Shown piece by piece: positions 1 through 10,613 of a stretch of 64,000 nt of DNA. Below the pieces are notes generated by a model. The model was given only the letters and a program-made list of their open reading frames with translations, was not told where the DNA came from and made no database searches. Location: positions 3,224,001-3,288,000 of the forward strand of contig NZ_CP109027.1 of the NCBI RefSeq assembly GCF_036226885.1, written 5' to 3'. The position numbers were made by a program, and so were the translations under genes. Positions within the stretch are counted from its first letter, which is position 1. Every line of letters begins with the position of its first letter. This DNA is from Streptomyces sp. NBC_00663 (lineage in GTDB: Bacteria > Actinomycetota > Actinomycetes > Streptomycetales > Streptomycetaceae).

Positions 1-119
1 GCGGCCTTGACGTCGATGACACTCCACCCCGAGCGGGCCTCGGGAGCCGGGCGCTCCCCCAACTCAAGGCCACTCAGCGGCTGGTCACGGTCGATGCGGG
101 CGGCGTAGGCAGCGAACAT
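1..119 (-). CDS. Zinc-binding dehydrogenase (MDR/quinone oxidoreductase type), N-terminal part
   Basis: The reverse-strand frame opens with ATG at 117-119 and runs off the left edge, giving 39 residues. It begins MFAAYAARIDRDQPLSGLE and continues with a proline- and glycine-rich strand of the kind that starts the GroES-like domain of medium-chain dehydrogenases. The malic enzyme lies upstream on the same strand, separated by 212 bases, a terminator and a repeat array, so it is probably transcribed separately. The catalytic and cofactor domains are outside the window, so the substrate cannot be judged. Confidence 0.6.
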   Translation of the reverse strand, partial: MFAAYAARIDRDQPLSGLELGERPAPEARSGWSVIDVKA

Positions 120-225
120 GATGTTGACGATAGGGTCCGCGGCGTCCCGACGGAACCGTGGGGCGCTGTGACACACACCCTCTTGCCACCGGCCTCATCA
201 CCACCCGAACAGCCCCGCCCCCAAG

Positions 226-262
226 TAAAAAGTGACCCCGCCCGGCACAAAGCCGAACGGGG
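226..262 (-). terminator. Intrinsic terminator of the malic enzyme gene
   Basis: Read on the minus strand, a stem CCCCG/CGGGG (236-240 with 258-262) stacks on CGGC/GCCG (243-246 with 252-255), with small internal loops and a 5-nt apical loop. It is followed about 4 nt later by a run of five T (plus-strand A at 227-231). It lies about 70 bases past the malic enzyme stop codon and also shields the next gene on that strand. Confidence 0.6.
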
Positions 263-266
263 CCAC

Positions 267-331
267 CTCAGCGCCCAGTCACCTCAGCGCTCACTCGTCT
301 CAGCGCCCAGTCACCTCAGCGCCAACTCGCC

Positions 332-346
<15 letters not shown>
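267..346. repeat. Five-copy 16-bp tandem repeat overlapping the malic enzyme stop codon
   Basis: The heptamer CTCAGCG recurs at exactly 267, 283, 299, 315 and 331, a strict 16-bp period. Units 1 and 3 are identical (CTCAGCGCCCAGTCAC); units 2 and 4 resemble each other more than they resemble unit 1, giving a 32-bp higher-order pattern. The last unit contains the malic enzyme stop codon at 332-334. It looks like a minisatellite that grew from the gene end. Confidence 0.85.
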
Positions 347-1555
<1,209 letters not shown>

Positions 1556-2172
1556 TTGTTCTACCCCTTAGATATTCATGGTTTGAGGGTGGCCACTCCT
1601 GGTTGAGAAGTGGGCGGGCACCGCGTGCGGCCCTGTGTCGGTGATGCGTACGGGCCGTACACGACGGGCGCGCCGCACACGCGCCCTGAGCCCCGGATGA
1701 GGGGTGTAAAGAACCTTCTTACCGGACGGACGGCACCTGCGACGAGTCCAATACGTGCAAGGTCACATGACGGACCTCGCACATCACATATCGGTGACAT
1801 GAATCATGAACAAATATGTGGACACACGCTCGACACCCTCTTGACAGCGGGTCGAGCGGCCGTTCACGCCGGGAGGTTGGCGCTCACATCGTGAGATGCG
1901 CCGAAGATCCTCCGGCCGGAAGAATGGGTTCCCGCAAGAGGTGCGGCCATGATGTCCGACCTGATGCGGTTCGGGGGTAACCCGTTATCCGATTTTGACA
2001 TGGCTGGCCCCCTGAATGGCGTAGTCCGAATGGCAAGATGCCGTAATCACACGAGGTCGCGGCACTCGAAGGCGTGTGCTCTCGTCGACCTAGGAAACCA
2101 AGGCTCCTGCCGACCCCATCGGCAGAAGCCCGCCCCATCGGCAACTCCACCCATCCGCCGGAGGAACCCACC
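1556..2172. promoter_or_regulatory. 617-bp divergent intergenic region between malic enzyme and amino acid ABC operon
   Basis: No credible gene: the short frames here lack plausible start context and resemble nothing. It holds two near-identical 10-mers, GGTCACATGA (1761-1770) and GGTGACATGA (1793-1802), whose starts are 32 bp apart. The inverted pair CACATAT (1785-1791) and ATATGTG (1814-1820) overlaps them. These lie about 210-265 bp upstream of the malic enzyme start. A TTGACA hexamer at 1995-2000 could be a -35 element for the transporter, but no good -10 follows at 16-18 bp. Confidence 0.4.
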
Positions 2173-3138
2173 ATGACCGCAAGCTCCACCCGTCGTACGA
2201 CCGCCGCCCGTTCCCGGCTCGCAGCGGTCGGCTCGATCGCGGTCGCAGGCGCCCTGATTCTCACCGGCTGCGGTGACCAGACGGACAGCGGCAACGACAG
2301 CGGCTCGAAGGAGACCGCGTCCTCCAGCAAGGCGCCGCTCTTCGACAAGCTGCCCGCAGGCATCCAGAAGGCCGGCGTCATCAAGGCCGGTACCAACGCC
2401 GAGTACGCGCCCATGGAGTACCAGGAGGGCGGCAAGATCGTCGGTGTCGACATCGACATCGCCGACGCCCTGGGCGAGAAGCTCGGCGTGAAGTTCAACT
2501 TCACCTCCGGTTCCTTCGACGGCCTGATCACCGCCCTGAACTCGGGCCGCTACGACCTGGCGATGTCCTCCATGACGGACACCAAGCAGCGCCAGGAGGG
2601 CCTGGACGACAAGGGCAAGAAGCTCGGCCCGGGTGTCGACTTCGTCGACTACTTCAAGGCCGGCACCGCCGTCTACGTCGCCAAGGGCAACCCGAAGGGC
2701 ATCAAGTCCATCGAGGACCTCTGCGGCCAGACCGCCGCCGTGCAGCGCGGCACCACGTACGAGGCCGCCCTTCAGACGCAGTCCAAGGCCTGCACGAAGG
2801 ACGGCAAGAAGAAGATCGACATCGAGTCGTTCGAGAACGACACCGAGGCCCAGACCCGTGTGAAGTCGGGCGGCGCCGTCGCCGGTGTCAACGACTACCC
2901 GGTCGCGGTCGACCTGGCCCGCAAGGCCGACGGCGGCAACGCCTTCGAGGTCGTCGGCGAGCAGGTCGACGCCGGTCCGTTCGGCATCGCCGTGAACAAG
3001 GACAACAAGGAGCTCACCTCCGCGCTGGAGGCGGCCGTCAACGCGATCATCGAGGACGGCACGTACAAGAAGATCCTCGACAAGTGGGGCGCCCAGTCCG
3101 GCGCCATCGACAAGGCCGCCGTCAACGGCGGCAAGTGA
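2173..3138 (+). CDS. Polar amino acid ABC transporter, substrate-binding lipoprotein
   Basis: Extracellular binding component of an importer for glutamine/glutamate-type amino acids. The start at 2173 is set by a GGAGG about 9 nt upstream. The 321-residue product has a twin-arginine-free lipoprotein signal with lipobox LTGC and acylated Cys33. The mature part shows solute-binding family 3 features: GVIKAGTNAEYAPMEY at the N-lobe, VGVDIDIADALGEKLGV, and a DYPVAVDLARK hinge region. It is followed 28 nt later by the permease and then the ATPase, forming a complete three-gene importer. Confidence 0.9.
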   Translation: MTASSTRRTTAARSRLAAVGSIAVAGALILTGCGDQTDSGNDSGSKETASSSKAPLFDKLPAGIQKAGVIKAGTNAEYAPMEYQEGGKIVGVDIDIADALGEKLGVKFNFTSGSFDGLITALNSGRYDLAMSSMTDTKQRQEGLDDKGKKLGPGVDFVDYFKAGTAVYVAKGNPKGIKSIEDLCGQTAAVQRGTTYEAALQTQSKACTKDGKKKIDIESFENDTEAQTRVKSGGAVAGVNDYPVAVDLARKADGGNAFEVVGEQVDAGPFGIAVNKDNKELTSALEAAVNAIIEDGTYKKILDKWGAQSGAIDKAAVNGGK

Positions 3139-3166
3139 CGTCCCGCACCACTGAAGGGCAGTCACG

Positions 3167-4131
3167 GTGACTGACAAGTTCGAGAAGGAGCCGGCGGACG
3201 CGACGCCGCCGGTCTCCAAGGAGGCCTCCGCCTCCGCTTCCGCCGCCTCCGTGGCGCCCGAGGCGATCAAGGCCGTCCCGGTCCGCCACTGGGGCCGCTA
3301 CGTCAGCGCGGTCATCGTCCTGGCGCTCGTCGGCCTGCTGGTCAACGCCTTCGCCACGGCCGACAAGATCCAGTGGTCCGCGGTCGGCGACTACGTCTTC
3401 GACGACACGGTCCTCAAGGGCGCCGGCCGCACCCTGCTGATCAGCGTGCTCGCGATGATCCTGGGCGTGGTCCTGGGCGTGATCCTGGCCGTCATGCGGC
3501 TCTCCAAGAACCCGGTGACGAGCTGGGTGGCCTGGGCCTACATCTGGTTCTTCCGCGGGACCCCGGTCTACGTCCAGCTCCTGCTCTGGTTCAACCTGGC
3601 CCTGATCTTCCCGATGCTGAATCTCGGTCCGATCTACAAGGACGAGATGGTCGACGTCATGACCCCGTTCATGGCCGCGCTCCTCGGCCTGGGTCTGAAC
3701 GAGGCCGCGTACATGGCGGAGATCTGCCGCGCCGGTCTGCTGGCCGTCGACGAGGGCCAGACCGAGGCCTCGCACGCGCTCGGCATGAGCCAGGCCAAGA
3801 CGCTGCGCCGGATCGTGATCCCGCAGGCGATGCGGGTGATCGTGCCGCCGACCGGCAACGAGTTCATCAACATGCTGAAGACCTCGTCGCTGGTGTACGC
3901 AGTGACGTACAACGAACTGCTGCGCGCCACGTCGACGATCGGCTCCACGTCGTACGCCGTCATGGAGATGCTGTTCGTGGCGTGCATCTGGTACCTGGTC
4001 ATGACCAGCGTGTTCAGCGTCTTCCAGTTCTATCTGGAGCGGCGTTACGCCCGCGGCACGTCCCGGAGCCTGCCGGCGACGCCGTTCCAGAAGGTCAAGG
4101 CCAACATGCTCTCCCTCTCCAACTGGCGGCG

Positions 4132-4135
<4 letters not shown>
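3167..4135 (+). CDS. Polar amino acid ABC transporter, permease
   Basis: Membrane-spanning subunit of the same importer, 322 residues with GTG start. A charged 45-residue N-terminal tail precedes five or six hydrophobic segments. The cytoplasmic EAA loop is clear ([22 protein letters not shown]) and is typical of the HisM/GlnP family that couples to one ATPase. The stop codon overlaps the ATPase start by ATGA, implying translational coupling. The long charged N-terminus is a streptomycete feature of this family; its role is unknown. Confidence 0.9.
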
Positions 4136-4899
<764 letters not shown>

Positions 4900-4915
4900 C
4901 GGTTCGTACGACGAC

Positions 4916-4948
4916 GAGGGGCGGTACGGGATTCCCGTACCGCCCCTT
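4916..4948. terminator. Bidirectional terminator between convergent genes
   Basis: A perfect 13-bp stem (4918-4930 with 4934-4946) with a 3-nt loop, extended by an A-T pair, lies between the ABC ATPase stop (4899) and the methyltransferase stop (4959). There is no long T-run, as is common for Streptomyces terminators. Confidence 0.75.
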
Positions 4949-4958
4949 CGTCATACCG

Positions 4959-5723
4959 TCACTTGACCGCGAGCAGCAGCGTGTCCGACGGCGAGGCCCA
5001 CACCGGCCGCGCCTCCCCGAAACCCTGCTCCCGCAGCACGCGCGCGTGCCAGGCGGCGGACGGCATCTCGCCGTCGGCGTGCTCGCCGTAGATCTCGAAG
5101 CGCTTGGCCGTGGGCTCGGCGAGGGCCGGGTCCTGGGCAGCGATCTCCCACCACTCGGCCCAGTCGAGGGCGCCGTCCGCCTTGGCCTGATCCATGCGCG
5201 CGTGACGCTGGGCGCGCTCGGCCGCGTTGATCCGGGGCGTCGTCTCGTCGATCATGTGGTCCGCGTTCATGAAGACACCGCCGTCGCGGACGAGTTCCGC
5301 GACCTGACCGTAGAGGGCCGCGAGGGGTTCGCTGTGCAGCCAGTGCAGGGCCGTGGCGGTCAGGACGGCGTCGTACGAGTCGTACGGCAGCTTCGCCGGC
5401 CAGTCGGGGTCCTTGAGGTCGGCGGTCACGAAGGTGACCCGGTCGTCGCCCGCGAAGGTGCCCTCGGCGATGGCGAGGAGCGCCGGGTCGAGGTCGACGC
5501 CGGTGCTGGTGGCCTCCGGGAACCGGGCGAGCAGCCTGGCCGTGATACTTCCCGTGCCGCATGCCAGGTCCAGCACGCGCGGGCGGGGTCCGACGAGGGC
5601 CTCGACCATGTCGAGCATGATCCGGAAGCGTTCCTCGCGGTCGGGCATGTACCACTCCTGCTGCCGGTCCCAGCTCTCCTGCCAGGCCTGCCAGTCGGTG
5701 TGGGTTCCGGTTCCGGTCGTCAA
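4959..5723 (-). CDS. Class I SAM-dependent methyltransferase
   Basis: A 254-residue Rossmann-fold methyltransferase of the Methyltransf_25/11 type. Motif I is VLDLACGTGSIT near residue 50, followed by GVDLDPALL (motif II acidic residue) and DAVLTATALHWL. The HW pair after motif III is common in small-molecule methyltransferases. The substrate cannot be deduced. It is divergent from the CGNR gene at 5811 with an 87-bp gap, which must hold both promoters. Confidence 0.85.
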   Translation of the reverse strand: MTTGTGTHTDWQAWQESWDRQQEWYMPDREERFRIMLDMVEALVGPRPRVLDLACGTGSITARLLARFPEATSTGVDLDPALLAIAEGTFAGDDRVTFVTADLKDPDWPAKLPYDSYDAVLTATALHWLHSEPLAALYGQVAELVRDGGVFMNADHMIDETTPRINAAERAQRHARMDQAKADGALDWAEWWEIAAQDPALAEPTAKRFEIYGEHADGEMPSAAWHARVLREQGFGEARPVWASPSDTLLLAVK

Positions 5724-5810
5724 GGGATCCCCCTCTTCCTGTGCACACGTAATACCCTGGAAGCACGATCAGCTGTTACCGACCCTAGTTCACCCCCGTA
5801 AGGACTACAA

Positions 5811-6461
5811 GTGGAACTGGCCTATTACTCGGATTACGCCGTGCGGCTCGTCAACAGCGAGGACCCGGCCCGGGGCAAGGACACGCTGACCTCGGTCGAG
5901 GCCATCCGCGAGCTGTTCGGCGGCAGCCAGGAGGCGGCCCGGCGCGCCACCGAGTCCGATGTCACCCGCTTCCGCTCGGTCCGCGGCCGGCTGCGCGCGG
6001 TCTTCGAGGCCGCCGACACCGGCGACGAGACCCTGGCGGTCAACCTGCTGAACGCGCTCCTGCTGGAGTTCCCGGTCAGCCCGCAGATCTCCGGGCACGA
6101 CCACCGGGACGACGACGGCCGCCCCCTGTGGCACATGCACCTGGCCGACCACCCGTCCAACGTGACCGCCGGGTACGCGGCCATCGCCGCGATGGGGCTC
6201 GCCTTCCACCTCACCGAGTACGGCGTGGACCGCCTCGGCCTGTGCGAGGCCGCGCCCTGCCGCAACGCCTACCTCGACACCTCCACGAACCGCTCCCGCC
6301 GCTACTGCTCCGACCGCTGCGCGACCCGTGCCAACGTGGCCGCCTACCGCGCCCGCAAGCGCCTGGAGGCGGACCGGTCGGAGAAGACCGGCCTGGCCGC
6401 CGACAGCACCCAGCGGGCCAGCGCGAGCGGCGAGCGCCGGCCGGCCTCCGGCGGGCGGTAG
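5811..6461 (+). CDS. CGNR zinc-finger / ABATE domain protein
   Basis: 216 residues starting at GTG 5811. The N-terminal part (AYYSDYAVRLVNSED) matches the stress-induced ABATE domain. The C-terminal zinc finger shows its cysteines in GLCEAAPCRNAYLD and RRYCSDRCATRANVAAYRARK. Members of this family are probable nucleic-acid-binding transcriptional regulators; no target is known to me. The finger is followed by a basic, low-complexity tail. Its 3' end converges with sodX, and the two genes overlap by 118 bp on opposite strands, a long overlap suggesting that one C-terminus is extended. Confidence 0.8.
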   Translation: MELAYYSDYAVRLVNSEDPARGKDTLTSVEAIRELFGGSQEAARRATESDVTRFRSVRGRLRAVFEAADTGDETLAVNLLNALLLEFPVSPQISGHDHRDDDGRPLWHMHLADHPSNVTAGYAAIAAMGLAFHLTEYGVDRLGLCEAAPCRNAYLDTSTNRSRRYCSDRCATRANVAAYRARKRLEADRSEKTGLAADSTQRASASGERRPASGGR

Positions 6462-6781
6462 CGGAAGCGGACCTTGCCCAGGATCAGCTCGTCGGGCACG
6501 ACACCGAAGTCCTCGCTGTCGGTGGTCGAGCCCAGCGGGTTGTCGGCCAGCACCCACCAGCCGCCCGGCCGCCGCTGTGCCGCCCGCTTCACCACGAGCA
6601 GGTTCTGCTGGAGGGGATGGCGCAGGACGACGATGTCACCGGGCCGGACCCGGCCCGTGTAACGGACCAGGAGCTGGTCCCCGTGTTGGAGCGTGGGCAC
6701 CATCGACGGGCCGCTCACCTCCGCCCACCCGAACAGCGGGAGCGCGGCTCCGTGTTCGGTCTCCTGCGACAGCTCCGGCAT
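6344..6781 (-). CDS. sodX: SodX, signal-peptidase-like Ni-superoxide dismutase maturation protease
   Basis: A 145-residue S26/S24-type serine peptidase thought to remove the N-terminal propeptide of SodN so that its His1 can bind nickel. The nucleophile lies in VSGPSMVPTL and the general-base lysine in LLVVKRA. A short strand ending in ADNPLGSTDSE-like sequence follows, as in other peptidases of this group. I chose ATG at 6779-6781 (MPELSQETEHG) because conserved sequence begins there; an in-frame ATG at 6850 would add 23 residues and run towards the sodN promoter. It is divergent from sodN, which supports the assignment. The tail overlaps the CGNR gene. Confidence 0.85.
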   Translation of the reverse strand: MPELSQETEHGAALPLFGWAEVSGPSMVPTLQHGDQLLVRYTGRVRPGDIVVLRHPLQQNLLVVKRAAQRRPGGWWVLADNPLGSTTDSEDFGVVPDELILGKVRFRYRPPEAGRRSPLALARWVLSAARPVFSDRSASRRLRAR

Positions 6782-6926
6782 CCCCGGCACCTCCCCGGTA
6801 CGTTCATCCACCAGTCTCAGTCTGACCCCGGACTTTTGTCCTAAGCCCATGGGGGCACTCGCGAAAACCCGTCTCGCAGGGAGTAATGTCCCACCTGAGA
6901 AGACGATCACGAGGAAGGAATGCTCC

Positions 6927-7322
6927 ATGCTTTCCCGCCTGTTTGCCCCCAAGGTCAAGGTCAGCGCCCACTGCGACCTGCCCTGCGGCGTGTACGACCC
7001 GGCCCAGGCCCGCATCGAGGCGGCGTCGGTGAAGGCCGTCCAGGAGAAGATGGCCGGCAACGACGACCCGCACTTCCAGGCTCGCGCCACCGTCATCAAG
7101 GAGCAGCGCGCCGAGCTCGCGAAGCACCATGTGTCGGTGCTGTGGAGCGACTACTTCAAGCCCCCGCACTTCGAGAAGCACCCGGAGCTGCACCAGCTGG
7201 TCAACGACGCCCTCAAGGCCCTCTCGGCCGCCAAGGCCTCGACCGACCCGGCCACCGGCCAGAAGGCCCTGGACTACATCGCCCAGATCGACAAGATCTT
7301 CTGGGAGACCAAGAAGGCCTGA
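6927..7322 (+). CDS. sodN: Nickel superoxide dismutase proenzyme
   Basis: Dismutates superoxide in the cytoplasm; assembles as a homohexamer. The 131-residue product has a 14-residue propeptide (MLSRLFAPKVKVSA) followed by the nickel hook HCDLPCGVYDP, where the amino group and imidazole of His15 and the thiolates of Cys16 and Cys20 (precursor numbering) bind nickel after cleavage. A GAGGAAGGAA ribosome site precedes the ATG. In S. coelicolor sodN is nickel-responsive, partly through a small RNA from the sodF transcript that pairs with the sodN leader; that region corresponds to the bases just upstream here. A strong terminator follows. Confidence 0.97.
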   Translation: MLSRLFAPKVKVSAHCDLPCGVYDPAQARIEAASVKAVQEKMAGNDDPHFQARATVIKEQRAELAKHHVSVLWSDYFKPPHFEKHPELHQLVNDALKALSAAKASTDPATGQKALDYIAQIDKIFWETKKA

Positions 7323-7342
7323 GCCTCGCCAAGTCTTGCCGT

Positions 7343-7378
7343 ACGGCGGCGCAGTGATACAGATCACTGCGCCGCCGT
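7343..7378 (+). terminator. sodN terminator hairpin
   Basis: A perfect 14-bp inverted repeat (7344-7357 with 7364-7377), extended by one A-T pair, with the 6-nt loop TACAGA. It lies 22 bases after the sodN stop codon. Confidence 0.85.
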
Positions 7379-7504
7379 CGTGCGTAACGGGCGTGTTCCT
7401 CCGGATTGACGGCCTTTTGATCGTCTACCTTCCGCATACCTTTCCCTTGGCGTCACACCTGTGATGTCCCTGGGGACACTGTTGCGAAAGGTGTGCGCGT
7501 CGAG

Positions 7505-9730
7505 ATGAGACGTCGTTGGTGGGGTGCGGCCGCGCTGACGGCGGTGACGGTGACCGGGGCGCTGGTCGTCCAGGGCATGACCGGAGGTCCGTCCGAGAGC
7601 GCCGCGGACGACGGCAAGTCACGGCCCGTCAGGAGCACCAACCGCGCGGCCGAGCTGACCGTGGCCGCCGACGGCACCTCGGCCCGGCTCGCCAAGCGGG
7701 ACACCGCGGACTTCAGCCTGCTCGGCCTCACCTGGTCGGATCCGTCCGCGCGCGTGGGCGCGAAGATCGAGGCCCGCGCCCGGGACACGAGGACCGGCAC
7801 CTGGTCGACGTGGCTGACGCTGGACACCGACAACGGGCCGGGCGAGGACGGGGCCACCCGCGGCGGTACCGAGCCGGCCTGGGTCGGGCCCTCCGACGGC
7901 GTCGAGGTACGCGTGGACGGCAAGGCCTCCGCCAGACTGCCCGAGGGCCTGCGCCTCGACATGGTCGACCCCGGCACCAGCACCGTCTCCGACGCCGAAC
8001 CGGCCGCCTTCGCGCTGGACGCCACCGAGTCGCCGACCGCCACCCCGGCCGACAGCCCCTCGCCGGGCACGGCCACGCCGTCGGCCGACGCCTCGGACGG
8101 CACCGCGACACCCAGCGTCTCCCCGAGCACTTCGACCACGTTCCCGGCCCCGACCGCCGGTTCGGCCTCGCCGACGCCCACCGCGTCGGCCGGCGCCCCG
8201 GCGTCCACGGTCCCGCAGCCCCCGATCACCTCGCGGGCCGGCTGGGGCGCCGACGAGTCGATCAGCCCGCAGGCACCGGAGTATCTGCCGAGCGGCAGGA
8301 TCAAGGCGGTGACGGTCCATCACACCGTCGACTCCAACGACTACACGTGCGCCGAGGCCCCGGCCGTCGTCCGCGGCATCTACGCGTACCACGTGAAGAC
8401 GTTGGGCTGGAGGGACATCGGCTACAACTTCCTCGTCGACAAGTGCGGCACCGTCTACGAGGGCCGCAAGGGCGGCGTCGACCAGCCGGTGCTGGGCGCG
8501 CACACCTACGGCTTCAACACCCAGACGACCGGCATCTCCGTCCTCGGCACCTACACGGACACCGCCCCGAGCACGGCGGCGATGACCTCCGTCGCCCGGA
8601 TCGCCGCGTGGAAGCTGGCCCGGTACGGCGTCGACCCGGACGGCACGACCACGCTGACGGCGGGCGCGACCGGCGGGAACTTCTCCGGCAGGACCTGGGC
8701 GCAGGGCGACCAGCTGGACTTCCCGACGATCATCGGCCACCGCGACGGCTACAACACCGAGTGCCCCGGCACCGCCTTCTACGCCGAGCTGCCGACGATC
8801 CGCTCCTGGGCGGCGGGCCCGGTCACCGGCCTCGCCCTGAAGTCGGTCACCGGCTCGGGCACGGTCGGCTCGACGACGTACACCAAGGCCTCGGTCACCC
8901 TGAACTGGTCGATCACCAGCCCGGCCGCCTTCGTCTCCCGGTACGAGGTGCTGGTCGACGGCAAGGTGGCCGCCACCGCCGCGGGTACCGCCACCTCCGC
9001 CAAGGCCACGCCGGCCGTGGGCACGCACAAGGTCGCCGTACGGGCCGTCCACCAGTCCGGGAAGACGGCCACCACCGCGACGGCCACGGTCGTCGCGGAG
9101 ACCACCGCGCCCACCTTCTCCACCAAGCCCAGCCCCGCCCTGCGCACCGGCACGGTGAGCACCACGGCCGTGCCGCTCACCCTGAAGTGGAAGGCCACGG
9201 ACTCGGCCGCGCTGAAGGAGGTCAGACTGACCGCCCCGGCCACCGCGACCTACGGTCCCGCGACGACCAGCACCCTCCAGAGCGCCAGGTCCGCCACGGC
9301 CACCACCTGGTCGCTGAAGGCCTACGACCAGGCCGGCAACACCGCCACCGCCTCGGTCAGCGGCACCCCGGTGATCCTCCAGGAGACCTCGGCGACCAGG
9401 TCGGGCACCTGGACCGCCAAGTCCTCGTACAGCTACCTGGGCGGCGCGTCGTACTCCAGCAAGACCAAGAACTCCTCGCTCAGCTGGACGTTCACCGGCC
9501 GTTCGGCGGCCTGGGTGGTCTCGCGGGCCTCGACCTCGGGGCAGGCGTACGTCTACGTGGACGGCACGAAGGTCGCCACCGTCGACCTGAGGTCGACGAC
9601 GACCGCGTACCGGAACGCGATCTGGGCGAAGACGTGGTCGAGCAGTGCCAAGCACACTGTCAAGATCGTGGTCGTCGCCACCAGCGGCCGCCCGACGGTG
9701 ACGACGGACGGCCTGGTGTACCTGAAGTGA
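7505..9730 (+). CDS. Secreted PGRP-type N-acetylmuramoyl-L-alanine amidase, multidomain
   Basis: Predicted to cleave the amide bond between muramic acid and the stem peptide, outside the cell. The ATG at 7505 gives 741 residues starting MRRRWWGAAALTAVTVTGA, a good Sec signal peptide; GTG at 7493 would add four residues. A variable domain is followed by a Ser/Thr/Pro-rich linker (about residues 175-235) and then the peptidoglycan-recognition domain (about 240-430). Its zinc-ligand regions are VTVHHTVDSN, GRKGG...LGAHTYG and IIGHRDGYNTECPG. Two or three Ig-like/beta-sandwich modules fill the C-terminus. It stands alone. The linker suggests a wall-spanning arrangement. Confidence 0.85.
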   Translation: MRRRWWGAAALTAVTVTGALVVQGMTGGPSESAADDGKSRPVRSTNRAAELTVAADGTSARLAKRDTADFSLLGLTWSDPSARVGAKIEARARDTRTGTWSTWLTLDTDNGPGEDGATRGGTEPAWVGPSDGVEVRVDGKASARLPEGLRLDMVDPGTSTVSDAEPAAFALDATESPTATPADSPSPGTATPSADASDGTATPSVSPSTSTTFPAPTAGSASPTPTASAGAPASTVPQPPITSRAGWGADESISPQAPEYLPSGRIKAVTVHHTVDSNDYTCAEAPAVVRGIYAYHVKTLGWRDIGYNFLVDKCGTVYEGRKGGVDQPVLGAHTYGFNTQTTGISVLGTYTDTAPSTAAMTSVARIAAWKLARYGVDPDGTTTLTAGATGGNFSGRTWAQGDQLDFPTIIGHRDGYNTECPGTAFYAELPTIRSWAAGPVTGLALKSVTGSGTVGSTTYTKASVTLNWSITSPAAFVSRYEVLVDGKVAATAAGTATSAKATPAVGTHKVAVRAVHQSGKTATTATATVVAETTAPTFSTKPSPALRTGTVSTTAVPLTLKWKATDSAALKEVRLTAPATATYGPATTSTLQSARSATATTWSLKAYDQAGNTATASVSGTPVILQETSATRSGTWTAKSSYSYLGGASYSSKTKNSSLSWTFTGRSAAWVVSRASTSGQAYVYVDGTKVATVDLRSTTTAYRNAIWAKTWSSSAKHTVKIVVVATSGRPTVTTDGLVYLK

Positions 9731-9767
9731 GCTGACCGCGCCCCGGGGACCGTGCGATGCTGACCGG

Positions 9768-10160
9768 GTGAACCGTGAGGATCTGGTGCGACTGCGCAAG
9801 GCCCGTGACCGTATGGACCGCGAGTACACCGAGCCGCTCGACATGGCGGCCCTCGCGGGCACCGCGCTGATGTCCCCGGGCCACTTCCAGCGCAGCTTCA
9901 AGGATGCCTACGGAGAGACCCCGTACGGCTATCTCATGACCCGTCGCGTCGAGCGCGCGAAGATGCTGCTGCGCCGCGGCGACCTCACCGTCACCGAGGT
10001 CTGCATGGCCGTCGGCTGTACGTCCCTCGGCTCGTTCAGCTCCCGCTTCACCGAGCTGGTGGGCGAGACGCCGAGCTCGTACCGGGCCCGGTCGCACGAG
10101 GAGAGCGCGGAGATCCCGCCGTGTGTGGTGCGGGCGTACACACGACCGAGACGGGCGTGA
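9768..10160 (+). CDS. AraC-family transcriptional regulator, DNA-binding domain only
   Basis: 130 residues, GTG start. It consists almost entirely of the two AraC helix-turn-helix motifs: MAALAGTALMSPGHFQRSFK and VTEVCMAVGCTSLGSFSSRF. There is no sensor domain. It sits 27 bp upstream of, and probably co-transcribed with, a VOC-family gene, a very common pairing in Streptomyces, so it probably controls that gene in response to an unknown signal. Confidence 0.85.
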   Translation: MNREDLVRLRKARDRMDREYTEPLDMAALAGTALMSPGHFQRSFKDAYGETPYGYLMTRRVERAKMLLRRGDLTVTEVCMAVGCTSLGSFSSRFTELVGETPSSYRARSHEESAEIPPCVVRAYTRPRRA

Positions 10161-10187
10161 GGCCGTTATCGACCTTAGGTTGGCTCC

Positions 10188-10598
10188 ATGGACCTGAAGC
10201 TCCACACCTGTTTCATCGCCGTCGACGACCACGACAAGGCGATCGCCTTCTACTGCGACGTCCTGGGCCTGGAGGTCCGCAACGACGTCAAGTACGAGGG
10301 GATGCGCTGGACGACCGTCGGGTCACCGCTGCAACCGGACGTGTCGATCGTCCTGGAGCCGCCGGCCGCCAACCCCGACCTCTCCCCCGCCGACCGGGAG
10401 GTCATGGAGCAGCTGCTCGCCAAGGGCGTGCTGCGCGGGGTCAACTTCACCACCGCCGACTGCGACGCCCTCTTCGCCCGCGTCCAGGAGTCCGGCGCCG
10501 AGGTGCTCCAGGAGCCGACGGACATGCCGTACGGCGTGCGCGACTGCGCGTTCCGTGACCCCGCCGGAAATATGCTGCGGTTCATGCAGGCCCCCTGA
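10188..10598 (+). CDS. VOC (glyoxalase/bleomycin-resistance) family protein
   Basis: 136 residues, one vicinal-oxygen-chelate module. It has the typical starting pattern CFIAVDDHDKAIAFYCDVLGL and ends with the conserved FRDPAGNMLRF. Family members are metal-dependent dioxygenases, glyoxalases or drug-binding proteins; the reaction here is not identifiable. It lies directly after the AraC-type regulator, its likely controller, and 15 bp before another VOC protein. Confidence 0.85.
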   Translation: MDLKLHTCFIAVDDHDKAIAFYCDVLGLEVRNDVKYEGMRWTTVGSPLQPDVSIVLEPPAANPDLSPADREVMEQLLAKGVLRGVNFTTADCDALFARVQESGAEVLQEPTDMPYGVRDCAFRDPAGNMLRFMQAP

Positions 10599-10613
10599 CC
10601 TACGATCCCCGGC

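Noticed and set aside
1995..2025. TTGACA -35 element followed by a promoter for the amino acid transporter
   Set aside because: The nearest -10-like hexamer (TAGTCC) is about 21 bp away; 16-18 bp spacings give GC-rich non-matches.
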